This document shows, piece after piece, positions 8,366 through 16,744 of a stretch of 32,695 nucleotides of DNA. The stretch covers positions 1 through 32,695 of the forward strand of contig NZBG01000010.1 in the NCBI GenBank assembly GCA_002687795.1. The letters are read 5' to 3'. The number at the start of each line of letters is the position of its first letter. Positions within the stretch are counted from its first letter, which is position 1. Source of the DNA: Candidatus Woesearchaeota archaeon. Lineage in GTDB: Archaea > Nanobdellota > Nanobdellia > Woesearchaeales > GCA-2687795. The position numbers were made by a program, and so were the translations under genes. The notes under the pieces are model-generated. The model searched no databases, had not been told where the DNA came from, and worked only from the letters and a program-made list of their open reading frames with translations.

Positions 8366-9241
8366 AAGAGTCTTTTTGAATTGGCTTATTAGCAGCCTTA
8401 ACATAGGTTTAATATCATGCAGTTTATCATACTCACGCAAAGCCTTATAGTATTCTGTCCTGTCTTCAAGTGTTATGTTTATTGGAGGATACCTTTTTTT
8501 TATTAATACATAATTAAGCAGAAGCCTCCCAATTCTTCCATTGCCATCCTGGAAAGGGTGTACATGCTCAAACTGGTTATGAACAATCGCTGCAAGCGCT
8601 AATGGCCTGAACTTATTCTTGTTTTCTTTATACCATAAGACAATATCCTGAACAGCTGGTTTTACCTCTTTTGCAGGAACACCTTGGTGGATAACTTCTC
8701 CTTTAGGGTTCCTTATCACAACCTCAACATCCCTTAATTTTCCTGCGAAATGTTTTGAGCTTTCAAAACAAAGCTTATGAAGCTTCAGGACTAGTTTGAG
8801 GGAAAGCTCCTCTTTCGTGCCCCTTATGAACTCAACAGCTTTTGCAACGCCTTTTGTTTCAGTTTCGTCTTTATTAAGGCCTTTTTCTTTTTTTAATATG
8901 CCAGGAACTTCCTCTCTGCGGACAGTTGAACCTTCTATTGCGTTTGTGTTATATACAAAGTCTTCTGTAAACCTTTGCCATTCTTTTGCATTAAGATGCG
9001 CTATTTTGATCTTATCATTGTACCTGTTAAGCTTTTCAAGCTGGGCTTTGGTTAATGAGAAAAAGAAAACCTCTGTGCTCTGCTCTCTGATAATGTTTGA
9101 GATAGCTTCTTTTGCTTTCCTCTTTGTTTCTTCTTTTGGCGGGTTTAACCCTAAGTATTTTCTTATCTTTCTTACCTTTCCATCTTCCCTGTAGGAATGT
9201 ACAAGGTAATATTTCCCGTTTTTCCTTTTTTCAATGTACAT
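8342..9241 (-). CDS. Fic family protein (probable AMPylating class II Fic)
   Basis: Fic motif HPFQDGNGRIGR; inhibitory-helix motif TNAIEG matching [S/T]xxxE[G/N] N-terminal to the core. Confidence 0.93.
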   Translation of the reverse strand: MYIEKRKNGKYYLVHSYREDGKVRKIRKYLGLNPPKEETKRKAKEAISNIIREQSTEVFFFSLTKAQLEKLNRYNDKIKIAHLNAKEWQRFTEDFVYNTNAIEGSTVRREEVPGILKKEKGLNKDETETKGVAKAVEFIRGTKEELSLKLVLKLHKLCFESSKHFAGKLRDVEVVIRNPKGEVIHQGVPAKEVKPAVQDIVLWYKENKNKFRPLALAAIVHNQFEHVHPFQDGNGRIGRLLLNYVLIKKRYPPINITLEDRTEYYKALREYDKLHDIKPMLRLLISQFKKTLKKVTTES

Positions 9242-9283
9242 ATTAATATTAAAGGTTTCCTTGTTTTTAAATGTTTCTTATTT

Positions 9284-9295
9284 TGTGGTCACCTT
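9284..9295. promoter_or_regulatory. TGTGGTCACCTT element upstream of the fic TATA box
   Basis: Inverted copy of AAGGTGACCACA at 8318-8329; lies upstream of the minus-strand CATTTAAAAAC TATA box. Confidence 0.55.
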
Positions 9296-9323
9296 TGTTT
9301 CAGTAAAGAAAGATAGTTTCATA

Positions 9324-9351
9324 AGAAAACAAAAACTATATAAAGAAGGTG
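9324..9351. repeat. right copy of the 28-bp direct repeat, including the promoter of the 9367 gene
   Basis: AGAAAACAAAAACTATATAAAGAAGGTG; TATA about 25 nt before ATG 9367. Confidence 0.85.
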
Positions 9352-9366
9352 TTCTTTAGAAAGCTT

Positions 9367-9813
9367 ATGAAGAAACTTTTTATGGCATTGGCTATTGTGT
9401 TAATAGTTGGCGTTGTGTTTGTTTTTGCGCAGAATAAGTCCTGGTATGGTCATAAAGGTTGGAAAAAGGGCGGAGAGCATAATTTTGATAAAAGCGTTTG
9501 GTTAGAGAAGCTGGGGCTTGATCCTGATGCGAGTGAAGAGGAGATTATTGAAGCTAAGAAAGCGCTTTGGGGTAAGGAAGAATGGCAAGGCAAAGCAGGA
9601 CATATATGGGGAAAAGATAAAGCAGCTTGGGGAGAAGGCAAAGAAAACCATAACTGGGAAGAAGAGAAAGCAGCCTGGTTAGAAAAGATGGGGTTACCTG
9701 CTGATGCGAGTGAAGAGGAGATTATTGCGGCGAAGAAGGAGTTATGGGGAGATAAAGAGTTCTATCATGGTGGATGTTCTGAGTGTCCTTTTAGGAAGTG
9801 TGGGAAGGATTAG
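9367..9813 (+). CDS. secreted or membrane-anchored protein with two tandem GLxxDASEEEIIxAKKxLWG repeats
   Basis: Signal MKKLFMALAIVLIVGVVFVFAQ; 27-bp identical DNA repeat at 9524-9550 and 9701-9727; TATA placement favours ATG 9367 over GTG 9349. Confidence 0.75.
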   Translation: MKKLFMALAIVLIVGVVFVFAQNKSWYGHKGWKKGGEHNFDKSVWLEKLGLDPDASEEEIIEAKKALWGKEEWQGKAGHIWGKDKAAWGEGKENHNWEEEKAAWLEKMGLPADASEEEIIAAKKELWGDKEFYHGGCSECPFRKCGKD

Positions 9814-9879
9814 TTCTTAAAAAGCGATAAGTTTATACAGATTGAGTTCTATAATCTAATTTATGGGGTGTATGCTAAA

Positions 9880-10377
9880 ATGAGGATAGGAAAAACATTA
9901 ACAATCTGTGCAATAGTAATTATTTCTGTTATCGCTGTTTTTGTTTATACATCTAGCCGTAATGGGAACTTTACAGGGTTTGCAATAACTAACCCTATAA
10001 AAACTTGTAAAGAAGTTCAAGTTCCATATCAAGATACAGAAGAATATCAGGCTCCATTAAAATATACTGTAATGGAAGCATATGATAAAGGTGACATAAG
10101 GGGGTTTGATTATAAGGTTAAAGGTATAGTTAAAATCAAGAATGTTGATTCTGAAACAGGAAAGTTTACTGTTAAGATGTCTTTCACTACACTTAATAAA
10201 GGAACAAGAACATTAAGTTCTTCCAAATATATTATGCCTGGAGAAGTAATAGAGTTTAATGAATATTATGATGTTAACCTTGGAGAAGATGTTAATTTTG
10301 ATTACAGTATTGTTCCTGGAGAAAAAACACTAACAAGAACGGTAACTAAGTATAGAACTGAAGAGAAATGCTCTTAG
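9880..10377 (+). CDS. single-TM membrane-anchored hypothetical protein
   Basis: N-terminal TM followed by NFTGFAI; ATG 9880 preferred over GTG 9868. Confidence 0.65.
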   Translation: MRIGKTLTICAIVIISVIAVFVYTSSRNGNFTGFAITNPIKTCKEVQVPYQDTEEYQAPLKYTVMEAYDKGDIRGFDYKVKGIVKIKNVDSETGKFTVKMSFTTLNKGTRTLSSSKYIMPGEVIEFNEYYDVNLGEDVNFDYSIVPGEKTLTRTVTKYRTEEKCS

Positions 10378-10413
10378 TATGAAGCCATTCTTAAAGAAGA
10401 TTGTTTAAATATT

Positions 10414-11025
10414 TCATTTTGTCTTTTTCTTATGTTTTTTTAATTTTGTGAATGCCTTTGAGAATCCTTTCTTACTCTTTGCCTGGCTTCTATTTAACAA
10501 TCTTTTATGTAAAAAATCATATTCATATAAAATTATTTTACCTTTTAGAAGCGTAGCTCTCATTACATGGTTTGTAAATATTAATCTTGGTTTTAATTTC
10601 ATATAAAGCCAGATTCTAAGAAACCTAAATAATCCCATTCTTAGAGCTATTGTAGTATGTGGTTTGAAAGGCCTGTTTATGTTTTTAATACAACAATAAG
10701 ATTTTATTGTCTTTAATAGCTCTTTTCTAAATTTAAGTAATTCATCACCTGGTTTTACTTTAGCAAAAACAACAAAGAAAGGAAAAGTTCCGATTCCATC
10801 AACTGTGAATTTCATTGATTTATAATTAGAACATACCTTCTTAAAATCTGATACCAACCATTTCTGTCTTTTCGTTGTAAATGGTTGTATAAGAGTTATA
10901 TGAGGAACTTTATGTCCTTTTTTGAGCCTGAATTTGTTACCAACTTCATTAATAAGACTCTTTATCCGATGTTTTGCTTTACCAAAATATCTTATCTCTA
11001 TGAAATAATTTGTTCTTTTAGTCAT
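10414..11025 (-). CDS. 2H phosphoesterase / RNA 2',3'-cyclic phosphodiesterase (LigT/ThpR)-like
   Basis: Two HxT motifs: PHITLIQPF and PHTTIALRM with the expected spacing. Confidence 0.8.
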   Translation of the reverse strand: MTKRTNYFIEIRYFGKAKHRIKSLINEVGNKFRLKKGHKVPHITLIQPFTTKRQKWLVSDFKKVCSNYKSMKFTVDGIGTFPFFVVFAKVKPGDELLKFRKELLKTIKSYCCIKNINRPFKPHTTIALRMGLFRFLRIWLYMKLKPRLIFTNHVMRATLLKGKIILYEYDFLHKRLLNRSQAKSKKGFSKAFTKLKKHKKKTK

Positions 11026-11026
11026 T

Positions 11027-11770
11027 TTAATTCACAATAAAGAAATCATCCATTTCTTTCATAGTATCTTTAAAACTTCCTTCCATTATTTCATCTGGAT
11101 CCTTCCCACATACTGTTTTAACAAAGTTCATATTTTCATCATAAATATTAGAAAATGATTTCATGATTGTATCTCCAATTGTTCCATCAGTATTAATTAA
11201 GGTTTTTTGTATTACCCCATAATCTGCATTTTCTCCCCAAGTCACATATAAGTCTCCACAATACCAATAATCAGAATTCTCTCCTTTTTCATCTCCTTTA
11301 TAGCAATGTATTGTTGATAATCTATATCCCCTTACATTCCACCCCTCATGTTCTTTGACATCTAAAACATACGGTCTATATGAACCAGAGCCTACTCTTG
11401 TGATTGGATAATCCAACTGGGGACAATTATTTGGGACAGTGGTGGGCAGCATATTTTTTATTGAATCAAAGATATTTCCCATATTTACACTATTATTTTG
11501 AGAATTTGTATAAACTGTTTTATTCGCTTCGTTTAATTTATCTCCTATTTTTTTAAGAGTTCCATCATTCGGGAATCTTAAAAAGAGTAAAATTATAATC
11601 AATATAACTATTATTGTAATAAGAGTAGATTTAGTCGTTTCCTTTTTCGGTCGGTTAATCCATTTTTTATACTCCCCTTTGAATTCTTTGGTGGATTCTG
11701 TATCCCTAAATTTTTCATCCCCTGTGTAAACAAATTCCTTTGTGCCCCCTGTATTGACTCTTTCAACCAT
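11027..11770 (-). CDS. single-TM hypothetical protein
   Basis: Start at internal MVERVNTGG; TM TLITIIVILIIILLFLRF. Confidence 0.65.
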   Translation of the reverse strand: MVERVNTGGTKEFVYTGDEKFRDTESTKEFKGEYKKWINRPKKETTKSTLITIIVILIIILLFLRFPNDGTLKKIGDKLNEANKTVYTNSQNNSVNMGNIFDSIKNMLPTTVPNNCPQLDYPITRVGSGSYRPYVLDVKEHEGWNVRGYRLSTIHCYKGDEKGENSDYWYCGDLYVTWGENADYGVIQKTLINTDGTIGDTIMKSFSNIYDENMNFVKTVCGKDPDEIMEGSFKDTMKEMDDFFIVN

Positions 11771-11875
11771 TTTTTTTATTAATAATGAAAATAGTATAAA
11801 AATATTTGCACTTTTATAGTGAGTTACCACCTCTTGTAATAAACCTATTTAAACTTCTTTTAGCTTAATTCAATT

Positions 11876-12046
11876 ATGAACCCCTCCCTCCTCCTCTTCG
11901 AAAAGAAATGGAAGGAAAAGATCAAGACCGCCCCTTTATTCTATGCATATGAGCGTAAAGTCTTCATCGAGTCTTTGTTCAAAGACTTAGAAGCAATTCA
12001 GAACAAAAGCTTGAAGGATTACATAATCCCTTCACCTAAAACTTAG
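11876..12046 (+). CDS. small hypothetical protein (56 aa)
   Basis: Translated from the sequence: MNPSLLLFEKKWKEKIKTAPLFYAYERKVFIESLFKDLEAIQNKSLKDYIIPSPKT; TATTTAAAC TATA box at a leaderless distance; below the ORF-track size cutoff. Confidence 0.6.
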   Translation: MNPSLLLFEKKWKEKIKTAPLFYAYERKVFIESLFKDLEAIQNKSLKDYIIPSPKT

Positions 12047-12079
12047 CCAAAAACATAATTTAATTATTAAAAACAAAGA

Positions 12080-12433
12080 TTACTGTTTTCCCAACTCTTT
12101 CTTCATTTCTTCAAACTGTTTCTTTGAAATCTCACCTTTAACATATCTAGTTTTTAAGAGATCCATAGAATCAGAGCTTTTATGCGTGTCTTTATGGCTA
12201 CCATGACCCATCATACCACACATACCTCCATGTTTGCCCATCATAACTACCATCATAATAATACAAATAACAATAAAAAAACCAGGAAACATCACCCATG
12301 ATCCCCCCATTGGGCCCCATGCGCCGCTAGTGTTACCCCTAAAACCGAACCCTATAAAAATGAGCATTATACAAATTGGTATGAACATCCAAACTGGAAA
12401 CTTTTTCATCATATTGACTATTAATAAATTCAT
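12080..12433 (-). CDS. membrane protein with C-terminal SHOCT domain
   Basis: Two TM segments, Met/Gly/His-rich loop, LLKTRYVKGEISKKQFEEMKKEL SHOCT motif. Confidence 0.82.
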   Translation of the reverse strand: MNLLIVNMMKKFPVWMFIPICIMLIFIGFGFRGNTSGAWGPMGGSWVMFPGFFIVICIIMMVVMMGKHGGMCGMMGHGSHKDTHKSSDSMDLLKTRYVKGEISKKQFEEMKKELGKQ

Positions 12434-12523
12434 TTAATATAAACTTTCCTGTTTACAAGTTCCTTGACCAAACATACAACCTCTTCCAAAATATTTAAAT
12501 ACAACCTGAATTAAAATAAAAAC

Positions 12524-12721
12524 ATGAACAAAACTAAATGCAAACAAGATTTCAGTAAAATGCGCAAAGGAAGCGGAATTTACTTCTTTGGTTTCATTGG
12601 CGCAGCAATATATTACATCTCCACCGCCACCAGCTTTTGGAACGGGGTTTTAGGCTTCTTTAAAGCTCTTGTCTGGCCAGCCTTTGTTGTTTATGAAGCA
12701 TTGAAGTTCTTAGGGATGTAG
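12524..12721 (+). CDS. conserved small membrane protein (65 aa)
   Basis: GIYFFGFIGAAIYYISTATSFWNGVLGFFKALVWPAFVVYEALKFLGM; TATA box upstream. Confidence 0.75.
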   Translation: MNKTKCKQDFSKMRKGSGIYFFGFIGAAIYYISTATSFWNGVLGFFKALVWPAFVVYEALKFLGM

Positions 12722-12748
12722 GAAGCAAGAAAGCTGATTAACCCCTTT

Positions 12749-13126
12749 TCACATTGCAATATCTACCCTTAACTTATCACAATCAAAAACCGGCTTTATC
12801 TTATAACCTCCATTAACAGATACCTTTTTTGTGTCTATTAAGCCATATTTCTCAAGAATGTTAATATCCACAGCAACACTCTTAAAATCCCTATTAGTTA
12901 ATTTTGCTAATTTATAGATAGATCCTGGTTGTTTATGCTTAATAACCTTCAATAATTCAATCCTTCTTGGAGTAAAGAATTCTCTGAAAGATTCTACACT
13001 GCCAAAGCTTAGGCCTTCTTTAGGCTTAACAGGCCTTCCTTTCTTAATCTCTTCCATAACCCCTGCAGCTTCTTTCAAAACATCTTTGAGAGGCTTTATT
13101 TCAACTATAATGTTTTTTATTTTCAT
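12749..13126 (-). CDS. HVO_A0114-like HTH DNA-binding protein, putative antitoxin
   Basis: Winged-HTH 'RRIELLKVIKHKQPGSIYKLAKLTNRDFKSVAVDINILEKYGLI'; ATGA overlap with the upstream gene. Confidence 0.78.
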   Translation of the reverse strand: MKIKNIIVEIKPLKDVLKEAAGVMEEIKKGRPVKPKEGLSFGSVESFREFFTPRRIELLKVIKHKQPGSIYKLAKLTNRDFKSVAVDINILEKYGLIDTKKVSVNGGYKIKPVFDCDKLRVDIAM

Positions 13127-13407
13127 TTTAATTCACCTTTTGTGATTTTCTCGGTATCCTTTTGGAAATCTTCAATAAGTTTCCATTCATCCACAAACTC
13201 ATAAGGTAATTCTCTGTTTCCTCTGTGAATATGATGGCCTTTTCGTTCATGGTTATCATATCCTAATATTCTTTTTCCTTCTTTAATCAATACAAGTGAA
13301 TACTGAAAGCCTTCTGGATGAGACTCATTCTTCACCACTTTGTAAATCTTAATTTCAATAGTATATTTGCCTTCTTTATGCTTATGCTCAAACACAGGCT
13401 CTATCAC
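13123..13407 (-). CDS. TumE/DUF6516-like putative toxin
   Basis: RILGYDNHERKGHHIHRGNRELPYEFVDEWKLIEDFQKD; paired with an HTH gene. Confidence 0.78.
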   Translation of the reverse strand: MIEPVFEHKHKEGKYTIEIKIYKVVKNESHPEGFQYSLVLIKEGKRILGYDNHERKGHHIHRGNRELPYEFVDEWKLIEDFQKDTEKITKGELK

Positions 13408-13412
13408 ACCAC

Positions 13413-13429
13413 ATGGTAGAGTATACCAT
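13413..13429. promoter_or_regulatory. putative operator between TATA box and start of the toxin-antitoxin operon
   Basis: Inverted repeat ATGGTA-GAGTA-TACCAT beside the minus-strand TATATA. Confidence 0.55.
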
Positions 13430-13552
13430 ATATAAAAACTTTTGCTTTTGAAAAAGAAAATTCATCTGCAAAGCAGACTAAACTCCCTTCACCAAAAACT
13501 TAGCCTAAAAAATAAAGAAAAACTTCAGATTATTATTAAAAATAAAAAACTA

Positions 13553-13741
13553 TTAAAAAACAAAAACTTCATCAATCTTTGCTTTCAAAGCCTTTGCAAC
13601 ATCATGCGCTAGCTGGAGAGAAGGGTTATACTTGCCTTTCTCTAAGAAAACAATGGTTTCCCTTCTGACTCCAACCTTTCTTGCTAAATCTTCCTGGGTA
13701 AGGTCATACCTTGCTCTGAACTCTTTGATGCGGGTTTTCAT
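13553..13741 (-). CDS. XRE-family HTH transcriptional regulator (62 aa)
   Basis: [47 protein letters not shown]. Confidence 0.92.
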   Translation of the reverse strand: MKTRIKEFRARYDLTQEDLARKVGVRRETIVFLEKGKYNPSLQLAHDVAKALKAKIDEVFVF

Positions 13742-14151
13742 AGTTCCCTCTTATTATAATAAGCCCAAAACACTGCAAACAAGATAGCCATCCCGCCTAC
13801 TGCAACGCTTGTTGCCTGTGAAATATCCCTAAACTTAATCAGCTTGTCAGACAATAAGCCAATAGCTATTAAAAGGTAAAGAGACACATAGAACGCTTTG
13901 GAGCTTGCCTTCTCCAGAACTTTTCTGCTTCTTTCATCCTTCAGGGGAAAGCCTTTCTTAAGATCCTCGTTTCCTCTCTTGAAGACAAACACAGCAAATA
14001 TTACTATAATTATTGCAATAATAGTCCCTAAAACAGCTCCTGCAATCTTCCCTTGCATAAAGGAGTTGTATGCAAACAATGTGCCTGTTGCTATCACAAG
14101 CATGCTTATTATGGCTATGACCGCCAATCTTATTCTTTCATTTGTTACCAT
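13738..14151 (-). CDS. DUF2178-like membrane protein
   Basis: Four TM segments; [32 protein letters not shown] overlap with the XRE gene. Confidence 0.78.
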   Translation of the reverse strand: MVTNERIRLAVIAIISMLVIATGTLFAYNSFMQGKIAGAVLGTIIAIIIVIFAVFVFKRGNEDLKKGFPLKDERSRKVLEKASSKAFYVSLYLLIAIGLLSDKLIKFRDISQATSVAVGGMAILFAVFWAYYNKREL

Positions 14152-14181
14152 TTTCTCACATTTTGTTAGTTATATTTAACA

Positions 14182-14205
14182 TTATGTTAGAAATAGATAA
14201 CATAA
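14182..14205. promoter_or_regulatory. putative operator for the DUF2178-XRE operon
   Basis: TTATGTTA (14182-14189) / TAACATAA (14198-14205) inverted repeat upstream of the operon. Confidence 0.5.
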
Positions 14206-14217
14206 CTTATATATAAA

Positions 14218-14364
14218 CTTTTCTGTTTAGAAAAGTTTATGCTCAGAAATCACTTTACGTGGTACAAGAAATACGTAGTATTTCTAAGTATCTATGATTT
14301 CTGTTGTATAAATGTTTCGAAAACAGAATGTTTTAGAAGCCCAAAAATCCTTTTAGGATTTTTT
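14218..14364 (+). ncRNA. candidate structured RNA with TATA box upstream and terminator-like hairpin
   Basis: TATA ATATATAAAC (about 14209-14218); stems 14218-14224/14229-14235, 14244-14252/14295-14303, 14267-14274/14278-14285, 14313-14317/14321-14325; terminator-like AAAAATCCT-TTT-AGGATTTTT 14343-14363. If the TATA box is used, the RNA would start near 14240 and exclude the first stem. Confidence 0.45.
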
Positions 14365-14373
14365 ATGTTTCGG

Positions 14374-15093
14374 TTAAGGGGAGACAAGAGCAGACCATCT
14401 TTTTTGGTCGCCGGTAACAGTGTTCCCAATTTCTCTTGAGTATAGTGCAGCTAATTGCTGTTTCCCATAATCTCCCAGGATCTCTGACCTTAATCTTGCG
14501 TCTGTTAACAGCATATCAAGGTCGATAAATGGAAGCTTTCTTTCAAATTCAAAAGCTTCTATTATTTGATAAGCCTCGGCTGGCTGGTCCATCCCTCTGG
14601 ATTGAAGGGTTTCTCTGGCTAAATCAGCATGGACTTCCAACACCTCAAAGAATCTCACTTCATCTTCCAAAACAGAAAGATTCGGGATTCCTGAATGCAC
14701 ATATATACCGGAGGAGAGCATCTTCTTAAAGACCTCATCTGCTTTTGGAGGCAGATGTTGAATTTTAGCAAGCTCTTTTCTATGCCCTACCCCTTCTATA
14801 GAGGAGTGATACACATTTTCTTCTGATCTGCGAATCCTTTCACTGTACATCTCCCTGTCAATTAAATCCTGCCCCATTACGTTGATGTTGTGTTGAGGGA
14901 AAAGAAGATAAGCAATTTGGTGTTTTCTAAATAATAAAAATGCATCTAGGATTGTATTCCTACCATAATGTTCCTCCCTCCTGGGCAATCTACCTATTTT
15001 TCCTTGGTGAATCCCATCTAAATATAGATATACATCAGCTTCCTCACCAGCACCAATTAACACTCTCTTTCCTTTAAGAGAATCTTCTATCAT
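14374..15093 (-). CDS. hypothetical protein (239 aa), N-terminus weakly reminiscent of a kinase P-loop (GAGEEADVYL)
   Basis: Long ORF; motif match weak. Confidence 0.6.
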   Translation of the reverse strand: MIEDSLKGKRVLIGAGEEADVYLYLDGIHQGKIGRLPRREEHYGRNTILDAFLLFRKHQIAYLLFPQHNINVMGQDLIDREMYSERIRRSEENVYHSSIEGVGHRKELAKIQHLPPKADEVFKKMLSSGIYVHSGIPNLSVLEDEVRFFEVLEVHADLARETLQSRGMDQPAEAYQIIEAFEFERKLPFIDLDMLLTDARLRSEILGDYGKQQLAALYSREIGNTVTGDQKRWSALVSP

Positions 15094-15158
15094 TACAGAT
15101 TGAAGTCAGGAGAATATTATAAAATTTATGGAAATAATTGAAAGGTATATGGCTGAAA

Positions 15159-15410
15159 CTATCTTCCAAGTGAATTCCTAACAAGCCCAAGGTAAGCAGT
15201 TAATCCAGAAGTATTATGAAGAGCATATGACCTGTCCTTTCCCTTTTCCAAAAGTCCTGCTAAGCCTGAAATATCATTTCCTTCCTCATAAGATAAGCAT
15301 ACTCTTGTTTTAGGGTTTTCTCCTTTAACAAGCTCAAGAAAAGTAAGCGCATCTTCAGGAGGTTTGCAGTCCAGAACAAGAACATCAATATATTCAAGGT
15401 TATAGGGCAT
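15159..15410 (-). pseudogene. N-terminally truncated receiver-like fragment
   Basis: Receiver-like DVLVLDCKPPEDALTFLELVKGENPKTRVCLSYEEG; coding-like frame stays open to about 15470 with no start codon other than ATG 15410. Confidence 0.45.
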
Positions 15411-15493
15411 TTCATCTAAAGCAGAATGATAAATATTGTCGTTTAGCTCTAACCTGCACCAGGGATTCTGTTAGCGATCCTTTTGATGGAAGG

Positions 15494-16699
15494 ATGTTTG
15501 CTAAATGGATAGCTTATGATAATGCAGGGAATATGATGATTTATCCTGATATTGATAATTTCAATGGCACCAGCTATTATCTTGATGTTGATAATATTGC
15601 GCCTGGCAAGGTTCTTGATCTGGAAACTTCTATACCTTCAGCTGCTAATAAGGTTACCCTTAACTGGACTGCTGTGAGCGATAATGGTTATGATCCTGGA
15701 GGTGCAAATGAGGTTGACAGGTATATTATCAGGTATTCTGAATCGCCTATTTCGAGTGAAGAGGATTTTGAGAGCGCTAATAATGTGAGCAATACTGCAG
15801 AGGATACCTGCTATCAGCTTGTGGCTGGCAATTCAGTGTATATTATTGAGCCAGGTGAGGAGCAGGTCTGCAATGTTACCACTGGCATGGTTTTGGATAA
15901 TCATTCTTATTATTTTGCTGTTAAGGCTGTTGATCATGTTGGAAATGAGGGCGAGAGGTCTGATTCCGTTGAAGGAAAGACTGGTTATTTTGATATTGAG
16001 TTGTTATGGACAAACCTTACAATGCTTAAGAATGGGAAGATGTATAATGACAGCGGTAATACTATTTATCAGTATGACCTTATTAATGTTACAGGAGAGT
16101 TCATGAATAATGGGAATAGGGAAGAGGAAGTTCTTGTTAGGTTAGGGGAAGAGGGTTATTATATCATGAACCAAACCGTTAATCTTACGCCTAATGAAGT
16201 GAAGAATGTAAGCTTTATTTATAATTCAACCCTTAATGACTATTATATCCCATTATTATTATCAGGCTTTTTACCGCAGTATGGACCAGATATGAATGCA
16301 ACCAATGATTATAAGAATTGGGTTATTAGTAGTTGGAGTGTTAAGGATAATGTGAATCTTATTTGGTATATGGATGATTTTGTTCCAGCTCCTACAGGAA
16401 TACTCTCTGATGAAAGGTTCCTTGTTTATTCTAATCTAACTAAAAAATATGTGGATACATTTTATGATTTAGAATTAACTGTCAACATAAATGATACCTT
16501 TACTATTAATGGAACAGATGCATCTATTTATTGTAATGGGCTTAATGAAACATGTTATGGAAACTTTACGGGTGGGCTTTATGGATTTTACTGGTGGATT
16601 AACCCATTACCAGCAGGAGATTATGAAGTATCAGTTACAGCAGGATCTTATCCAGAAGACCAATCAGTTATTTATAGGAATATTACCATTTCTCCATAA
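15494..16699 (+). pseudogene. fibronectin type III-containing surface protein, apparently missing its N-terminus
   Basis: FnIII-like APGKVLDLETSIPSAANKVTLNWTAVSDNG...YYFAVKAVDHVGNEGE; no signal peptide; coding-like frame continues 5' of ATG (TCTRDSVSDPFDGRMFAKW). Confidence 0.55.
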
Positions 16700-16744
16700 T
16701 TCAAGAAAAGATTTAAATATATCACTTTTTAGATAGGATTTATC

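Noticed and set aside
6752-9194. Other shadow ORFs (6752-7060 minus, 8796-9194 plus)
   Set aside because: Overlap the PlsC-like and Fic genes on the opposite strand without motifs
14239-14439. 66-aa ORF over the candidate structured RNA
   Set aside because: Lies across dense hairpins and a terminator-like stem, overlaps the opposite-strand CDS, and has no recognisable domain; kept only as an alternative explanation
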